Assembly (NCBI RefSeq): GCF_016765655.2
Contig: NZ_CP086106.1
Coordinates: 1,856,501 to 1,920,500, forward strand
Direction of reading: 5' to 3'
From: Skermanella mucosa
GTDB taxonomy: Bacteria; Pseudomonadota; Alphaproteobacteria; Azospirillales; Azospirillaceae
DNA: 64,000 bases
Positions within the stretch are counted from its first letter, which is position 1. Each line of letters starts with the position of its first letter. The translations under genes and the position numbers were made by a program. Positions 1 through 8,592 of the stretch are shown piece by piece. Below the pieces are notes generated by a model. That model saw only the letters and a program-made list of their open reading frames with translations, was not told the DNA's origin and did no database searches.

Positions 1-489
1 CGGGCGTTCGGCGACATGCTCGGCCTCGGCGGCCCCGTGCCGGACGCGGTCCTGCGGGCGGCGCTTTACGACGGGCCCTATGCCCAGCGCCTGTTCGCCG
101 CCCGGAAGGGCGACCCGCGGCATCTGCGCAGGCTGCTAGACGATCCGCCGGAGGTCGAGGAGGTCGCGGCGAAGTCGCCCCAGGCGAGGCAGGCGAGGCT
201 GGTCCGCCGGGCCGCCAACGCCCTGGCGCTATGGGCCAGCGACCTGTTCGCCACCGTGGACGACGATACGCTGCGGCGTCGGCGCGACGCCTGCGCCGCG
301 TGCGAGCACGCCACCCGTCCGCCCGACCTGCTGGTCTACCGGCTGGCCGGCGGGCTGGAGCAGACGATCTGCGAGCTGTGCGGCTGCAACCTGATCCTGA
401 AGACCCGCCTTCCGGAGGCAAGCTGCCCGGCGCTCCATCCGAACCGGCCCGGCCTTACCCGCTGGGAGGAGCCGATCGGCGGCGCCTGA
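1..489 (+). CDS. Cys-motif protein of unknown function, probably 5'-truncated by the window
   Basis: I do not recognise this protein. The reading frame is open to the first base of the window, and the first ATG (base 16) has no ribosome-binding site, so the gene probably starts upstream. About 157 residues are visible. The N-terminal half is helical and Ala/Arg-rich. The C-terminal half carries CAAC (about residues 93-96) and CELCGC (about 118-123), followed by a Lys and a final CP. That spacing resembles a small zinc-ribbon (C-x2-C ... C-x2-C-G-C ... C-P) found in short hypothetical proteins. Metal binding is inference. The next gene is convergent and only 12 bases away. Confidence 0.6.
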   Translation, partial: RAFGDMLGLGGPVPDAVLRAALYDGPYAQRLFAARKGDPRHLRRLLDDPPEVEEVAAKSPQARQARLVRRAANALALWASDLFATVDDDTLRRRRDACAACEHATRPPDLLVYRLAGGLEQTICELCGCNLILKTRLPEASCPALHPNRPGLTRWEEPIGGA

Positions 490-501
490 TCCGGCCCTGG
501 G

Positions 502-915
502 TCAGGCGGAGCGGCGGGCCTGTCGGCCGAGGCGGGCGTGGAGGTCGCGCAGGTACTTGGAATCCATGTCGGTGAACTCGCCCTCAGCGATGTCGGACTT
601 GAAGTCCAGCAACTCCTGACGGGTGCCCGGCGACAGGGTGTCGTGGGACAGGAGCTCCTCGATCAGCGTCAGGTCGTCGGGATAGCCGCCGGGTCGCCGC
701 ACGGGGCCGATCTCCAGCGGGTCGTCGTCGGTGAAGGCGCCGTGATAGTCGTCACCGACGGCTCCCGGCGGCGGGACCAGCAGCTCGTTCCAGGTCATCC
801 CGCTGTCCCGGACCCGCCGGTCGATCTCCCGCGCGCTCGCCAGGGCCTCGGCCTCGTCGGGATCGCCGAGGCGGTCGAGCAAGGCGATGAAGCTGTCGCG
901 GTCGAGATGGGGCAT
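502..915 (-). CDS. Hypothetical protein, 137 aa
   Basis: No family recognised. The start is the ATG at 915, chosen because GGGAGGAG lies about 8 bases upstream; a longer frame back to 1119 lacks such a site and runs against the next gene. The product is acidic, has no signal peptide or membrane segment, and looks soluble. The region around LIEELLSHDTLSPGTRQELLDF (residues about 83-104) is predicted helical, and the C-terminus is basic (LRDLHARLGRQARR). It is divergent from yajQ, with about 155 bases between starts. Confidence 0.6.
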   Translation of the reverse strand: MPHLDRDSFIALLDRLGDPDEAEALASAREIDRRVRDSGMTWNELLVPPPGAVGDDYHGAFTDDDPLEIGPVRRPGGYPDDLTLIEELLSHDTLSPGTRQELLDFKSDIAEGEFTDMDSKYLRDLHARLGRQARRSA

Positions 916-1069
916 TCCTGGTCTCCTCCCATAGGGGCCTGCCGGCGGCCATGTCGCTAGCATAGCTGTGATCCGCCGGCGGTCTTTCAACACTCCGTAC
1001 AGTATGGTTTTGCCGTCCGGCGTGCTAGGGTCCGGTCCGATCCGCAAGCACAAGAATACGAGTGGGGCC

Positions 1070-1555
1070 ATGCCGTCGTTCGATATCGTTTCCAAGACCG
1101 AGATTGCCGAAGTCGACAACGCCCTGGACGGGGTGACCCGCGAGATCGGCCAGCGCTACGACTTCAAGGGGTCGCACTGCTCGATCGAGCGCAAGGAGAA
1201 CGAGCTGACCGTCCTGGCCGACGACGACCTGAAGCTGAAGCAGATGCACGAGCTGCTGGTCGTCCATTTCACCCGGCGCAAGCTGGATCCCGGCGCGCTC
1301 GACTACGGCAAGCCGGAGAAGGCGGCCGGCAACACGGTGCGCCAGGTGATCACGGTCAAGCAGGGGATCGACAAGGACCTCGCCAAGCAGATCACCAAGG
1401 CGATCAAGGACAGCAAGATGAAGGTCCAGGCCTCGATCCAGGGTGACGAGCTTCGCGTGAACGGCAAGAAGATCGACGACCTCCAGGCCGCCATCGCGCT
1501 GGTCAAGGGGCTGAAGATCGAGCAGCCGCTGCAATACATCAATTTCCGCGACTGA
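1070..1555 (+). CDS. yajQ: YajQ family nucleotide-binding protein
   Basis: 161 aa, the usual length for YajQ (DUF520). The family hallmarks are present: the MPSFDIVSK start, the YDFKGS segment (about residues 28-33), the conserved VRQVITVKQGIDKDLAKQI stretch in the second half, and the terminal YINFRD. YajQ has two RNP-like alpha/beta domains and binds nucleotides; homologues have been described as cyclic-di-GMP effectors and RNA-associated proteins. The in-frame extension to 968 is rejected because it reads through non-conserved sequence. The start at 1070 follows GAGTGGGG. The gene is monocistronic and converges on the phosphatase gene. Confidence 0.92.
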   Translation: MPSFDIVSKTEIAEVDNALDGVTREIGQRYDFKGSHCSIERKENELTVLADDDLKLKQMHELLVVHFTRRKLDPGALDYGKPEKAAGNTVRQVITVKQGIDKDLAKQITKAIKDSKMKVQASIQGDELRVNGKKIDDLQAAIALVKGLKIEQPLQYINFRD

Positions 1556-1576
1556 GCACCGCCGGCCCGGAGGGCG

Positions 1577-2365
1577 TCAGGTCGCCAGGAAGCGGCGGCG
1601 GTCGCCCTCCAGCACCAGGCAGGTGAGATGGCCGCTGGCATAGGCCCCGGTGTCGATGCCGATGCGGTTGTTGCGCACCTCCGGCAGGTCGGTGATGGTG
1701 TGCCCGTGGACCACGACCTTGCCGTGGTCGGCGGTCGAGTTCAGGAAATCGTCCCGGATCCACATCATGTCTTCCCTGTCCTGGCGGTTCAGCGGAACGC
1801 CCGGACGCACGCCGGCGTGGGTGAAGAAGTAATCGCCGATGGTCAGGCTGGGCCGCAGATGGTTCAGGAAGCTGACATGGGCGGGCGGGATCACGCGCCG
1901 CAGCTCCTGCTGGGCGAAGGAGATCCGCTCCTCCGGCGTCAGGCCGGAGGGGATCTGGATGCCGTAGCTGTGCAGCGTCGCCATGCCGCCGAACTTGAAC
2001 CATCCCGGACCCGGCGCCGCATCGGTCAGGAATTCCTGGAAGGCGGCCTCGTGGTTGCCCCTGAGATGGACGGAGCCGAAGGTCGCCGGCGGGCCGCCGA
2101 TCATCAGGTCGATCACCTGGCGGGAATGCAGGCCGCGGTCCACGTAGTCGCCGAGATAGACCAGATAGTTGACCGGCCCCGGCGAAGCCTTGGCGTCGTC
2201 GGTCACCATATCGAGCAGGCGCATCAGGAGATCCGCGCGGCCGTGGATGTCGCCGATCGCGTAGACGCGGATGCCCTTGGGCACCGTCGCCGCCACCTGC
2301 TCCACATCCTGGCGTTTGCGCAGAAAACTCAACACCACGTTGCTTGATCTTTCCGGTACGCTCAT
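1577..2365 (-). CDS. Calcineurin-like metallophosphoesterase (serine/threonine phosphatase type)
   Basis: 262 aa. The PPP-family signature is complete: GDIHGR (residues 38-43), GDYVDRG (72-78), GNHE (103-106) and a C-terminal HGHT, which supply the ligands of a dinuclear metal centre. This set is typical of bacterial PrpA/PrpB-like protein phosphatases and of Ap4A hydrolase-like enzymes; the substrate cannot be told from sequence. The start at 2365 is preferred over the upstream codon at 2383 because AAGGGGG lies about 6 bases before it. No signal peptide is present, so it should be cytoplasmic. It is divergent from the CHAD gene. Confidence 0.88.
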   Translation of the reverse strand: MSVPERSSNVVLSFLRKRQDVEQVAATVPKGIRVYAIGDIHGRADLLMRLLDMVTDDAKASPGPVNYLVYLGDYVDRGLHSRQVIDLMIGGPPATFGSVHLRGNHEAAFQEFLTDAAPGPGWFKFGGMATLHSYGIQIPSGLTPEERISFAQQELRRVIPPAHVSFLNHLRPSLTIGDYFFTHAGVRPGVPLNRQDREDMMWIRDDFLNSTADHGKVVVHGHTITDLPEVRNNRIGIDTGAYASGHLTCLVLEGDRRRFLAT

Positions 2366-2589
2366 CAGTCCCCCTTCTGTCACAGAAATAAGCGCTCCGG
2401 CGCCCGTGTGCGAGGGGTATCGAAGGCGGTTGGGCAGCTTTGTCGAGGGGCGCCCGCGATCCCGGAAGCGTTACCGAGACCGTGCAATCCGATCGGGTCG
2501 ACCGAGAGGAAGGAGACCTCCGCCTGTTGCTGCTTCGGTTCGACGCAGCAAAGTTCGGGCCACCCGCACGTATCGAGGAGAATCGAGGA

Positions 2590-3504
2590 ATGGCGTACTG
2601 CTTCACGCCGGAAGAAACCGTGCCCGAGGGCGTCCGCCGCATCGCCCTGGAACAGATCGACAAGGCCGAGGCTGCCCTGACCGGAGGCAAGGAACGGCAC
2701 AAGGCGGTGCACAATGCCCGCAAAGGGTGCAAGAAGATCCGCGCGCTGCTGCGGCTCGCCCGCGGCGGGCTGGGCAACGCCTATGCCCGGGAGAACGCCT
2801 GTTTCCGCGACGCCCAGCGCCGGCTGTCGGCGGTGCGCGACGCGTCGGTCATGGTCGAGGCCCTGGACAAGCTGGCGGGGCGGCAGGGCAGCGACGGCGC
2901 CGGCGGGTTCGCCCCTGTCCGGAACGTCCTGGTCGAGCGGTGCGAGCGCGCCTCGGCCGAGCACCTGGAGCAGGAGCGGACCACCGAGGAGGTCGCCGCC
3001 ATGCTGCGCGAGGCGCGCGGGCGGGTCGAGACCTGGACCCTGCGGAGCCCCGGCTTCAAGGTGCTGAGGCCCGGCCTGCACAAGGTCTACCGCGACGGCG
3101 CGAAGCGCTTCGCGACGCTGGGCGAGGCGCCGACCGCCCATGACTTCCACGACTGGCGCAAGCAGGCCAAGTATCTTTCCTACGACCTTAAGTTGCTGAC
3201 ACCGGTGTGGCCGGGCACGGTCGGCGCCCTGGCCGGGGAGTTCGGGGAACTGGGCAGCCTGCTCGGCGACGAGCACGACTTGGCCGTGCTGCGCTGCATG
3301 CTGGAGGCCGACGAGCAGGCTTTCGGCGGCCCGACCCTGGTGCGGCCCCTGGCCGGGATGATCGAGCAGCGCCGGTCCGAGCTCCAGGCCGCCAGCCGGA
3401 TGCTCGGCGCCAGGCTCTATCTCGACAGGCCCAAGGCCTTCATGGGCCGGATGGAAGCCTGGTGGGACATGTGGAAGGCGGAACCGGCCAGCCGCGCGGC
3501 CTGA
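2590..3504 (+). CDS. CHAD domain-containing protein
   Basis: 304 aa, almost entirely one CHAD domain (conserved histidine alpha-helical domain). It shows the two basic/histidine helices expected of the family: one near residues 38-55 with H41, R44, K45, K48, K49 and R51, and a second around HDWRKQAKYL in the C-terminal half. CHAD domains bind inorganic polyphosphate and often localise to polyphosphate granules; some are fused to CYTH phosphatases, but this one stands alone. The start at 2590 follows GAGGAGAATCGAGGA. Reading frames further upstream (from 2440) lack similarity to the family. Confidence 0.85.
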   Translation: MAYCFTPEETVPEGVRRIALEQIDKAEAALTGGKERHKAVHNARKGCKKIRALLRLARGGLGNAYARENACFRDAQRRLSAVRDASVMVEALDKLAGRQGSDGAGGFAPVRNVLVERCERASAEHLEQERTTEEVAAMLREARGRVETWTLRSPGFKVLRPGLHKVYRDGAKRFATLGEAPTAHDFHDWRKQAKYLSYDLKLLTPVWPGTVGALAGEFGELGSLLGDEHDLAVLRCMLEADEQAFGGPTLVRPLAGMIEQRRSELQAASRMLGARLYLDRPKAFMGRMEAWWDMWKAEPASRAA

Positions 3505-3526
3505 CGCCTAGATCCCCCCTGTTCCC

Positions 3527-4294
3527 TCATTCCCCCGCCGCGATATGCACCTCCACGTCGTGGGCCGCCAGCACGTCGGCCAGCGGGGCGGGGGGCGCCC
3601 GGTCGGTGAACAGGGCCGAGACCTCGCCGATATGGCCGAGGCGGACCATGGCGTTGCGGCCGAACTTGCTGTGGTCGGCGCACAGGAAGACGGTGCGGGC
3701 GTTGCGGACGATGGCCTGGGCGACCCTGACCTCCCGGTAGTCGAAGTCGAGCAGGGTGCCGTCCAGGTCGATGCCGCTGATCCCGATGATGCCGATATCG
3801 ACCTTGAACTGGTTGATGAAGTCGATGGTCGCCTCGCCGATGATACCGCCGTCGCGGTTGCGCACCAGCCCGCCGGCGACCAGCACGTCCAGGTCGGTGC
3901 CGGCCGCCAGGAAGGCCGCCACGTTCAGGTTGTTGGTGATGACGCTGAGGTTCTTGTGGCCGACCAGCTCCTGGGCGACCGCCTCCGTCGTGGTGCCGAT
4001 ATTGATGAACAGCGAGACGCCTTCCGGCACGTGGCGCGACACCAGCCGGCCGATCGCCCGCTTGGCCTCCGACCCCTGGGCCTTGCGCTCCACATAGTCC
4101 ACGTTGTGGGTGGTGGAGCGGGGGACGGCGCCGCCGTGGTGGCGCTCCAGCAAGCCCTGTTCGCAGAGCTGGTTGATGTCGCGCCGGATGGTCTGGGGCG
4201 TCACCTCGAACTGGCGCGACAGCCCGTCGATCGAGACGAAGCCCTGTCGCCCGGCGAGGTCGAGGATGCGCTGCTGGCGGGTGTCGCTCTTCAC
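3527..4294 (-). CDS. glpR: DeoR family repressor, GlpR-like (glycerol-3-phosphate regulon)
   Basis: 255 aa, the family length. The N-terminal DeoR winged helix covers about residues 5-58 (VTPQTIRRDI recognition helix, then RHHGGA). The effector domain has the IGTTTEAVA phospho-sugar-binding loop, and the stretches DGGIIGEAT and DHSKFGRNAMV closely match E. coli GlpR, which represses glycerol-3-phosphate genes. The start is GTG at 4294 after GGGAGGAG. Its GTG overlaps the TGA of the upstream rutR-like gene (GTGA), so the two regulators are translationally coupled. No glp structural gene lies in the window, so the target assignment rests on similarity alone. Confidence 0.85.
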   Translation of the reverse strand: MKSDTRQQRILDLAGRQGFVSIDGLSRQFEVTPQTIRRDINQLCEQGLLERHHGGAVPRSTTHNVDYVERKAQGSEAKRAIGRLVSRHVPEGVSLFINIGTTTEAVAQELVGHKNLSVITNNLNVAAFLAAGTDLDVLVAGGLVRNRDGGIIGEATIDFINQFKVDIGIIGISGIDLDGTLLDFDYREVRVAQAIVRNARTVFLCADHSKFGRNAMVRLGHIGEVSALFTDRAPPAPLADVLAAHDVEVHIAAGE

Positions 4295-4968
4295 CGGGCC
4301 GCTCCTCCCGCCGAAGGGCCGCAGCCGATGCCGCAGCCGCGCAGCACGAAAGCGGTCACCTCGGAAGTCGCGTCCTCCCAGGCCGCGTCGCTCAGGCTCT
4401 CCACGTCCATGACCGCCCGGATCTGGACCGCGAAGTCGGCATAGGTCTGGGTCATGCCCCACAGCATGAAGAAGAGATGCCGGGGGTCGAGCGCCGCCAT
4501 CCGCCCCTCCGCGATCCAGCCCGCGATGATCCGGGACTTCGCCTCCACCCGCTGCTTCAAATCGATCTCCAGATAGTCGGTCAGGAACGGCGCGCCGCTC
4601 AGCAGCTCGTTGGCGAACACCTTGGACGCCAGCGGCCGGTGCCTGGAATGGCGCATCTTGGCACGGACATACCCGGAAATCGCCTCCGCCGGGTCGCTTT
4701 CCGGACGGATCATGTCGGTGGCGTCCAGCCACAGCTCCAGGATGCCGGTCAGCACCGCCTGGTAGAGCTGTTCCTTGGTGCCGAAATAATAGTGCAGGTT
4801 GGCCTTGGGCAGCCCCGCCGCCTGGGCGATCTGCGCCATGGTGGCCCCGGCGAGCCCGGTCTCGGCGAAGACGCGCTCGGCCGCCTCCAGGATGCGCGTC
4901 TCGTTCTCCCGCCGGATGCGCCCGCGGGGAGGGGAGGTGGCGCCGGAAGCAGCCGTATTATTCATCAT
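4291..4968 (-). CDS. rutR: TetR family regulator, RutR-like (pyrimidine catabolism)
   Basis: About 225 aa from the ATG at 4968; an upstream ATG at 4998 is possible but has no ribosome-binding site. The TetR helix-turn-helix spans MAQIAQAAGLPKANLHYYF, and the C-terminal half (SKVFANELLSGAPFL, QTYADFAVQI) matches the RutR ligand-binding domain, which in E. coli senses uracil/thymine. The context agrees: it is divergent from preT-preA, and a near-perfect copy of the RutR operator sits at 5021-5036 between them. It is co-transcribed with and overlaps glpR. Confidence 0.85.
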   Translation of the reverse strand: MMNNTAASGATSPPRGRIRRENETRILEAAERVFAETGLAGATMAQIAQAAGLPKANLHYYFGTKEQLYQAVLTGILELWLDATDMIRPESDPAEAISGYVRAKMRHSRHRPLASKVFANELLSGAPFLTDYLEIDLKQRVEAKSRIIAGWIAEGRMAALDPRHLFFMLWGMTQTYADFAVQIRAVMDVESLSDAAWEDATSEVTAFVLRGCGIGCGPSAGGAAR

Positions 4969-5020
4969 ATCGCCCATCCGAGCATCATTCCGTCCCATAA
5001 CTGATCATTTTTGAAACAAG

Positions 5021-5036
5021 TTGACCAAGCGGTCAA
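5021..5036. promoter_or_regulatory. RutR-type operator between rutR and preT
   Basis: The 16-bp sequence TTGACCAAGCGGTCAA fits the E. coli RutR box TTGACCA-NN-TGGTCAA with one mismatch (C for T at the start of the right arm). It lies 125 bases before the preT start and 52 before the rutR-like start, so one dimer site could control both directions. Binding is inferred from the match plus the gene content. Confidence 0.8.
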
Positions 5037-5160
5037 TTTGTTTATAGCATCCATCCAAAGACGCCGACAAACGGCCCGGCGGGACCGAACCAACGGAACC
5101 GATCCCAGAAGAGGCCCGGCGGAAAGCAACGAAGCGACCAACGGAACAGGAGCAGGCGGG

Positions 5161-6528
5161 ATGACGAGCGTGATGGACGTGCCGGCGGACATCGCTCCCG
5201 GGAGGCTGTCGCCGCGGGAGTACGAGGCCAACTTCGACGATGCCGCGCCGCCGCTGAGCCGCAAGCAGGCGCTGATCGAGGCGGCGCGCTGCTACTACTG
5301 CTATGACGCGCCCTGCATGGAGGCCTGCCCGACCGGCATCGACATCCCGAGCTTCATCAGGAAGATCGCCGGCGACAACCTCAAGGGCTCCGCCGTCACG
5401 ATCCTGGAGGAGAACATCATGGGCGGCATGTGCGCCCGGGTGTGCCCGACCGAGATCCTGTGCGAGCAGGCCTGCGTCCGCACCGCGCAGGAGCACAAGC
5501 CGGTGGCGATCGGCGCGCTTCAGCGCCATGCGACGGACTGGCTGTTCGAGCGCGGCATCCAGCCGTTCGAGCGGGCGGCCCCGACCGGCCGCAAGGTCGC
5601 CGTGGTCGGCGCCGGCCCGGCCGGCCTGTCCTGCGCGCACCGGCTGGCGATGCACGGCCACGAGGTGACGGTGTTCGAGGCTCGGGAGAAGCCCGGCGGC
5701 CTGAACGAGTACGGCATCGCCGCCTACAAGGTGACCGACGGTTTCGCCGGGCGGGAGGTGGATTTCATCCTGTCGCTGGGCGGCATCACGATCGAGTACG
5801 GCAAGGCGCTGGGGCGCGACGTCACCCTGGCGGAGCTGCGGGCCGGCTTCGGCGCGGTGTTCCTGGGACTGGGCCACAACGCGGTCAACGCGCTTCGGAT
5901 CGAGGGCGAGGAGCTGGAAGGGGTGGTCAACGCGGTGGATTTCATCGCGGCGCTGCGCCAGGCCCCGGACAAGTCGGCGCTGCCGGTCGGGCGCCGGATC
6001 GTCGTGATCGGCGGGGGCAACACCGCGATCGACGTGGCGACCCAGTCCAAGCGGCTGGGGGCGGAGGACGTCACGATCGTCTACCGGCGCGGCCCCGACG
6101 GCATGTCGGCGACGGGAGCCGAGCAGGAATGGGCGCAGACCAACGGCGTCCGGATCAAGCACTGGGCCCAGCCGCGCCGGGTGATCGGGGCGGGCGGCCG
6201 GGTCCGCGAGGTTGAGTTCGAATACACCGTCCTGGACGAGGCCGGACGCCTGGCCGGTACCGGGGAGCTGTTCCGCATCCCGGCCGACATGGTGTTCAAG
6301 GCGATCGGCCAATGCTTCGTGCCGGCGGCGGTCGGGGACGCCGATCTGGCGGAACTGCTGGAGTTCCGGCCCGACGGGCGGTTCGCGGTCAACGAGGACC
6401 GGCAGACCTCCCTGCCGACCGTGTTCGCCGGCGGCGACTGCGTGCCGGGGATCGACCTGACCGTGTCGGCGGTGCAGGACGGCAAGGTGGCGGCCGAAGC
6501 GATCCACCGCCTGCTGGTCGCGTCGTGA
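5161..6528 (+). CDS. preT: NAD-dependent dihydropyrimidine dehydrogenase, subunit PreT
   Basis: 455 aa, a GltD-like flavoprotein. The N-terminal iron-sulfur domain has two Cys groups (C44, C47, C52, C56 and C91, C95, C101, C105). An FAD-binding GAGPAG is at 150-155, a second dinucleotide-binding GGGNTA at 284-289, and a C-terminal FAD segment ends the protein (AGGDCVPG). PreT passes electrons between NAD(H) and PreA, which reduces uracil/thymine to the 5,6-dihydro forms, the first step of reductive pyrimidine breakdown. The start at 5161 follows GGAGCAGGCGGG; the frame upstream of it crosses the operator region. preA follows 72 bases downstream. Confidence 0.93.
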   Translation: MTSVMDVPADIAPGRLSPREYEANFDDAAPPLSRKQALIEAARCYYCYDAPCMEACPTGIDIPSFIRKIAGDNLKGSAVTILEENIMGGMCARVCPTEILCEQACVRTAQEHKPVAIGALQRHATDWLFERGIQPFERAAPTGRKVAVVGAGPAGLSCAHRLAMHGHEVTVFEAREKPGGLNEYGIAAYKVTDGFAGREVDFILSLGGITIEYGKALGRDVTLAELRAGFGAVFLGLGHNAVNALRIEGEELEGVVNAVDFIAALRQAPDKSALPVGRRIVVIGGGNTAIDVATQSKRLGAEDVTIVYRRGPDGMSATGAEQEWAQTNGVRIKHWAQPRRVIGAGGRVREVEFEYTVLDEAGRLAGTGELFRIPADMVFKAIGQCFVPAAVGDADLAELLEFRPDGRFAVNEDRQTSLPTVFAGGDCVPGIDLTVSAVQDGKVAAEAIHRLLVAS

Positions 6529-6600
6529 GGACCGGAATGGGCGGGACCGGCGCGACGGCCGGGACTGGAACGGGCGGTACAGGGAAGGGGAGATAGCGTC

Positions 6601-7878
6601 ATGGCAAGTCTGGTCAGCAACTTCGTCGGCATCCGGTCGCCCAACCCGTTCTGGCTGGCCTCCGCGCCGCCGACGGACAAGGAATACAACGTCGTCCGCG
6701 CCTTCGAGGCGGGCTGGGGCGGCGTGGTGTGGAAGACGCTGGGGGAGGACCCGCCGGTCGTCAACGTGTCGTCGCGCTACGGCGCCTTCAGCTACAACGG
6801 TACCCGCGTCGCCGGCTTCAACAATATCGAGCTGATCACCGACCGGCCGCTGGAGGTCAACCTTCGGGAGATCAAGTCGGTCAAGCAGCGGTTCCCCGAC
6901 CGGGCCATGGTCGTGTCGCTGATGGTCCCGTGCGAGGAGGAGAGCTGGAAGAACATCCTGCGCCGGGTCGAGGAGACCGGGGCCGACGGCATCGAGCTGA
7001 ATTTCGGCTGCCCTCACGGCATGTCGGAGCGGGGCATGGGCTCGGCCGTGGGGCAGGTGCCGGAATATGTCGAGATGGTCACCCGCTGGTGCAAGCAGCA
7101 CAGCCGCATGCCGGTGATCGTCAAGCTGACGCCCAACATCACCAATATCCTGGGCCCGGCGCGGGCGGCGAAGCGCGGCGGCGCCGACGCGGTGTCGCTG
7201 ATCAATACCATCCAGTCCATCATGTCGGTGGACCTGGACGCGATGGCGCCGACCCCGACGGTGGACGGCAAGGGCACCCACGGCGGCTATTGCGGCCCGG
7301 CGGTCAAGCCGATCGCCATGCGCATGGTGGCCGACATCGCCCGCGACCCGGAATGCCAGGGGATGGCGATCAGCGGCATCGGCGGCATCTCCACCTGGCG
7401 GGACGCGGCGGAATTCATCAGCCTGGGGGCGAGCACGGTCCAGGTCTGCACCGCCGCGATGCACCACGGGTTCCGCATCGTCGAGGAGATGGCCGACGGG
7501 CTGGGCAACTGGATGGACGGCCGGGGCTTCGGGGAGGTCAAGGACTTCACCGGCATGGCGATCCCGAACTATGTCCACTGGGAGGACCTGAACCTCAACT
7601 ACAAGATCGTCGCCCACATCGACCAGGACAGCTGCATCAAGTGCGGGTTGTGCCACATCGCCTGCGAGGACACCGCGCACCAGGCGATCGGCGCCCTGCG
7701 GGCAGCGGGCGCCCGGCGCTACGAGGTGATCGAGGAGGAATGCGTCGGCTGTAACCTGTGCATGCATGTCTGCCCGGTCGAGAACTGCATCACCATGGAG
7801 CGGCGCGACGAGGGCAAGCCCTTCCTGACCTGGAAGGACCATCCCAACAACCCGATGCGGCGGGAGGCGGCGGAGTAG
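6601..7878 (+). CDS. preA: NAD-dependent dihydropyrimidine dehydrogenase, subunit PreA
   Basis: 425 aa. The FMN-binding TIM barrel of the dihydroorotate dehydrogenase/DPD family includes NFGCPHGMSERGMGS (residues 134-148) and the GGYCGPAVKPIA segment near 228. A C-terminal ferredoxin domain carries two 4Fe-4S sites (C345, C348, C351, C355 and C381, C384, C387, C391). It is the pyrimidine-reducing partner of PreT, expected in the cytoplasm. The start at 6601 follows GGGGAGATAGCGTC. The later pathway genes (dihydropyrimidinase, beta-ureidopropionase) are not in the window; the operon ends here. Confidence 0.94.
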   Translation: MASLVSNFVGIRSPNPFWLASAPPTDKEYNVVRAFEAGWGGVVWKTLGEDPPVVNVSSRYGAFSYNGTRVAGFNNIELITDRPLEVNLREIKSVKQRFPDRAMVVSLMVPCEEESWKNILRRVEETGADGIELNFGCPHGMSERGMGSAVGQVPEYVEMVTRWCKQHSRMPVIVKLTPNITNILGPARAAKRGGADAVSLINTIQSIMSVDLDAMAPTPTVDGKGTHGGYCGPAVKPIAMRMVADIARDPECQGMAISGIGGISTWRDAAEFISLGASTVQVCTAAMHHGFRIVEEMADGLGNWMDGRGFGEVKDFTGMAIPNYVHWEDLNLNYKIVAHIDQDSCIKCGLCHIACEDTAHQAIGALRAAGARRYEVIEEECVGCNLCMHVCPVENCITMERRDEGKPFLTWKDHPNNPMRREAAE

Positions 7879-8010
7879 GGCGGGCGGGCGCGCCGTAGAC
7901 TCCCCCGGCCGACTCCCCCTGCCACGGCCGCGGATGTCATCATTCGTCATGATCGGGGCCGGTCCGTGCCGCGGGCCGGCCCTTGATGCGCCATGCGCCG
8001 CCTTGGGGCG

Positions 8011-8139
8011 CTGCCCGATCGGGTCGATCCGGCCGGGGAGCCGGGGCGGAGGTTGGGCCACGGCCCAACCTCCGCCCTGCATCGAACCGTAGGTTGGGCC
8101 GTGGCCCAACGCATCGCGGCGAGTGGAATGGCAGGCCGC
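8011..8139 (+). repeat. Palindromic repeat family A, copy 1
   Basis: About 129 bp. It contains a perfect 14-bp inverted repeat with a 2-base loop (8046-8059 / 8062-8075, core GGTTGGGCC-AC-GGCCCAACC) and a second palindrome GTTGGGCCGTGGCCCAAC (8093-8110). A related copy in the opposite orientation lies at 34570-34722; the two share the CCCGATCNGGTCGATCCGG start, the CCGCCCTGCATCGAACCG centre and the ACGCATCGCG end. Confidence 0.75.
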
Positions 8140-8363
8140 ATGGACCGGAACGGGTCAATCCGGTCGGAAACCGCTCCGGCCCGCCATCCGACCTGCGGTC
8201 CGAAAGGCGCAAACGCCCGAAATGGCCGCCGATGTCATCATCCGTCATGGTCCATCGCCATGTCGCGCGCCGGCTTGGAGCGCCCGGCTTGGAGTGAAAG
8301 GTCGGCTCCGAAGCGGCCCTGTCCGGGTGCATGTGGGCGGTCTCCGGTTGTTCGTCGGGTGTA

Positions 8364-8401
8364 ATAGGTATTTTATCACAACAAGTTGAGGATATCAATC
8401 C
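8364..8401 (+). repeat. 38-bp composite direct repeat, left copy
   Basis: ATAGGTATTTTATC, then 10 variable bases, then GAGGA-T-ATCAATCC. The same arrangement with the same 10-base spacing recurs at 9942-9979, so 27 of the 28 conserved bases agree. The two copies bracket the crystallin gene and the terminase-like gene. Confidence 0.6.
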
Positions 8402-8592
8402 ATTCCGGGCTCCGGTGGGCACCGGTTGAGGATGCTGCTACGATTACTTTAAAGTATTGCTGATGTAAAATTTGAAATCAGACCGAATCATTTAGTTCAT
8501 AATGCCAAAACTTTCTCTTAAATATGTAGGTGATAGATAGTATAAGGCTCTGATGAGCCAATATTATATGACAACACACAAGAGGATGTGAC

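Larger units (their letters stand above)
7879..8592. other. Non-coding interval: palindromic repeat, then an AT-rich leader
   Basis: I see no gene in these 714 bases. The first half is GC-rich and holds the GGTTGGGCC palindromic element (8011-8139). From about 8350 the composition drops sharply: a 38-bp repeat lies at 8364-8401, followed by an AT-rich leader running to the crystallin gene with GATGTAAAAT at 8462-8471 and a small GGCTC-TGAT-GAGCC hairpin at 8546-8559. The AT-rich part is probably the promoter/leader of the crystallin gene and looks foreign to its surroundings. Confidence 0.6.

Noticed and set aside
5005-8109. Long minus-strand open frame opposite preT-preA
   Set aside because: Antisense artefact of codon bias; preT and preA have complete cofactor motifs on the other strand.
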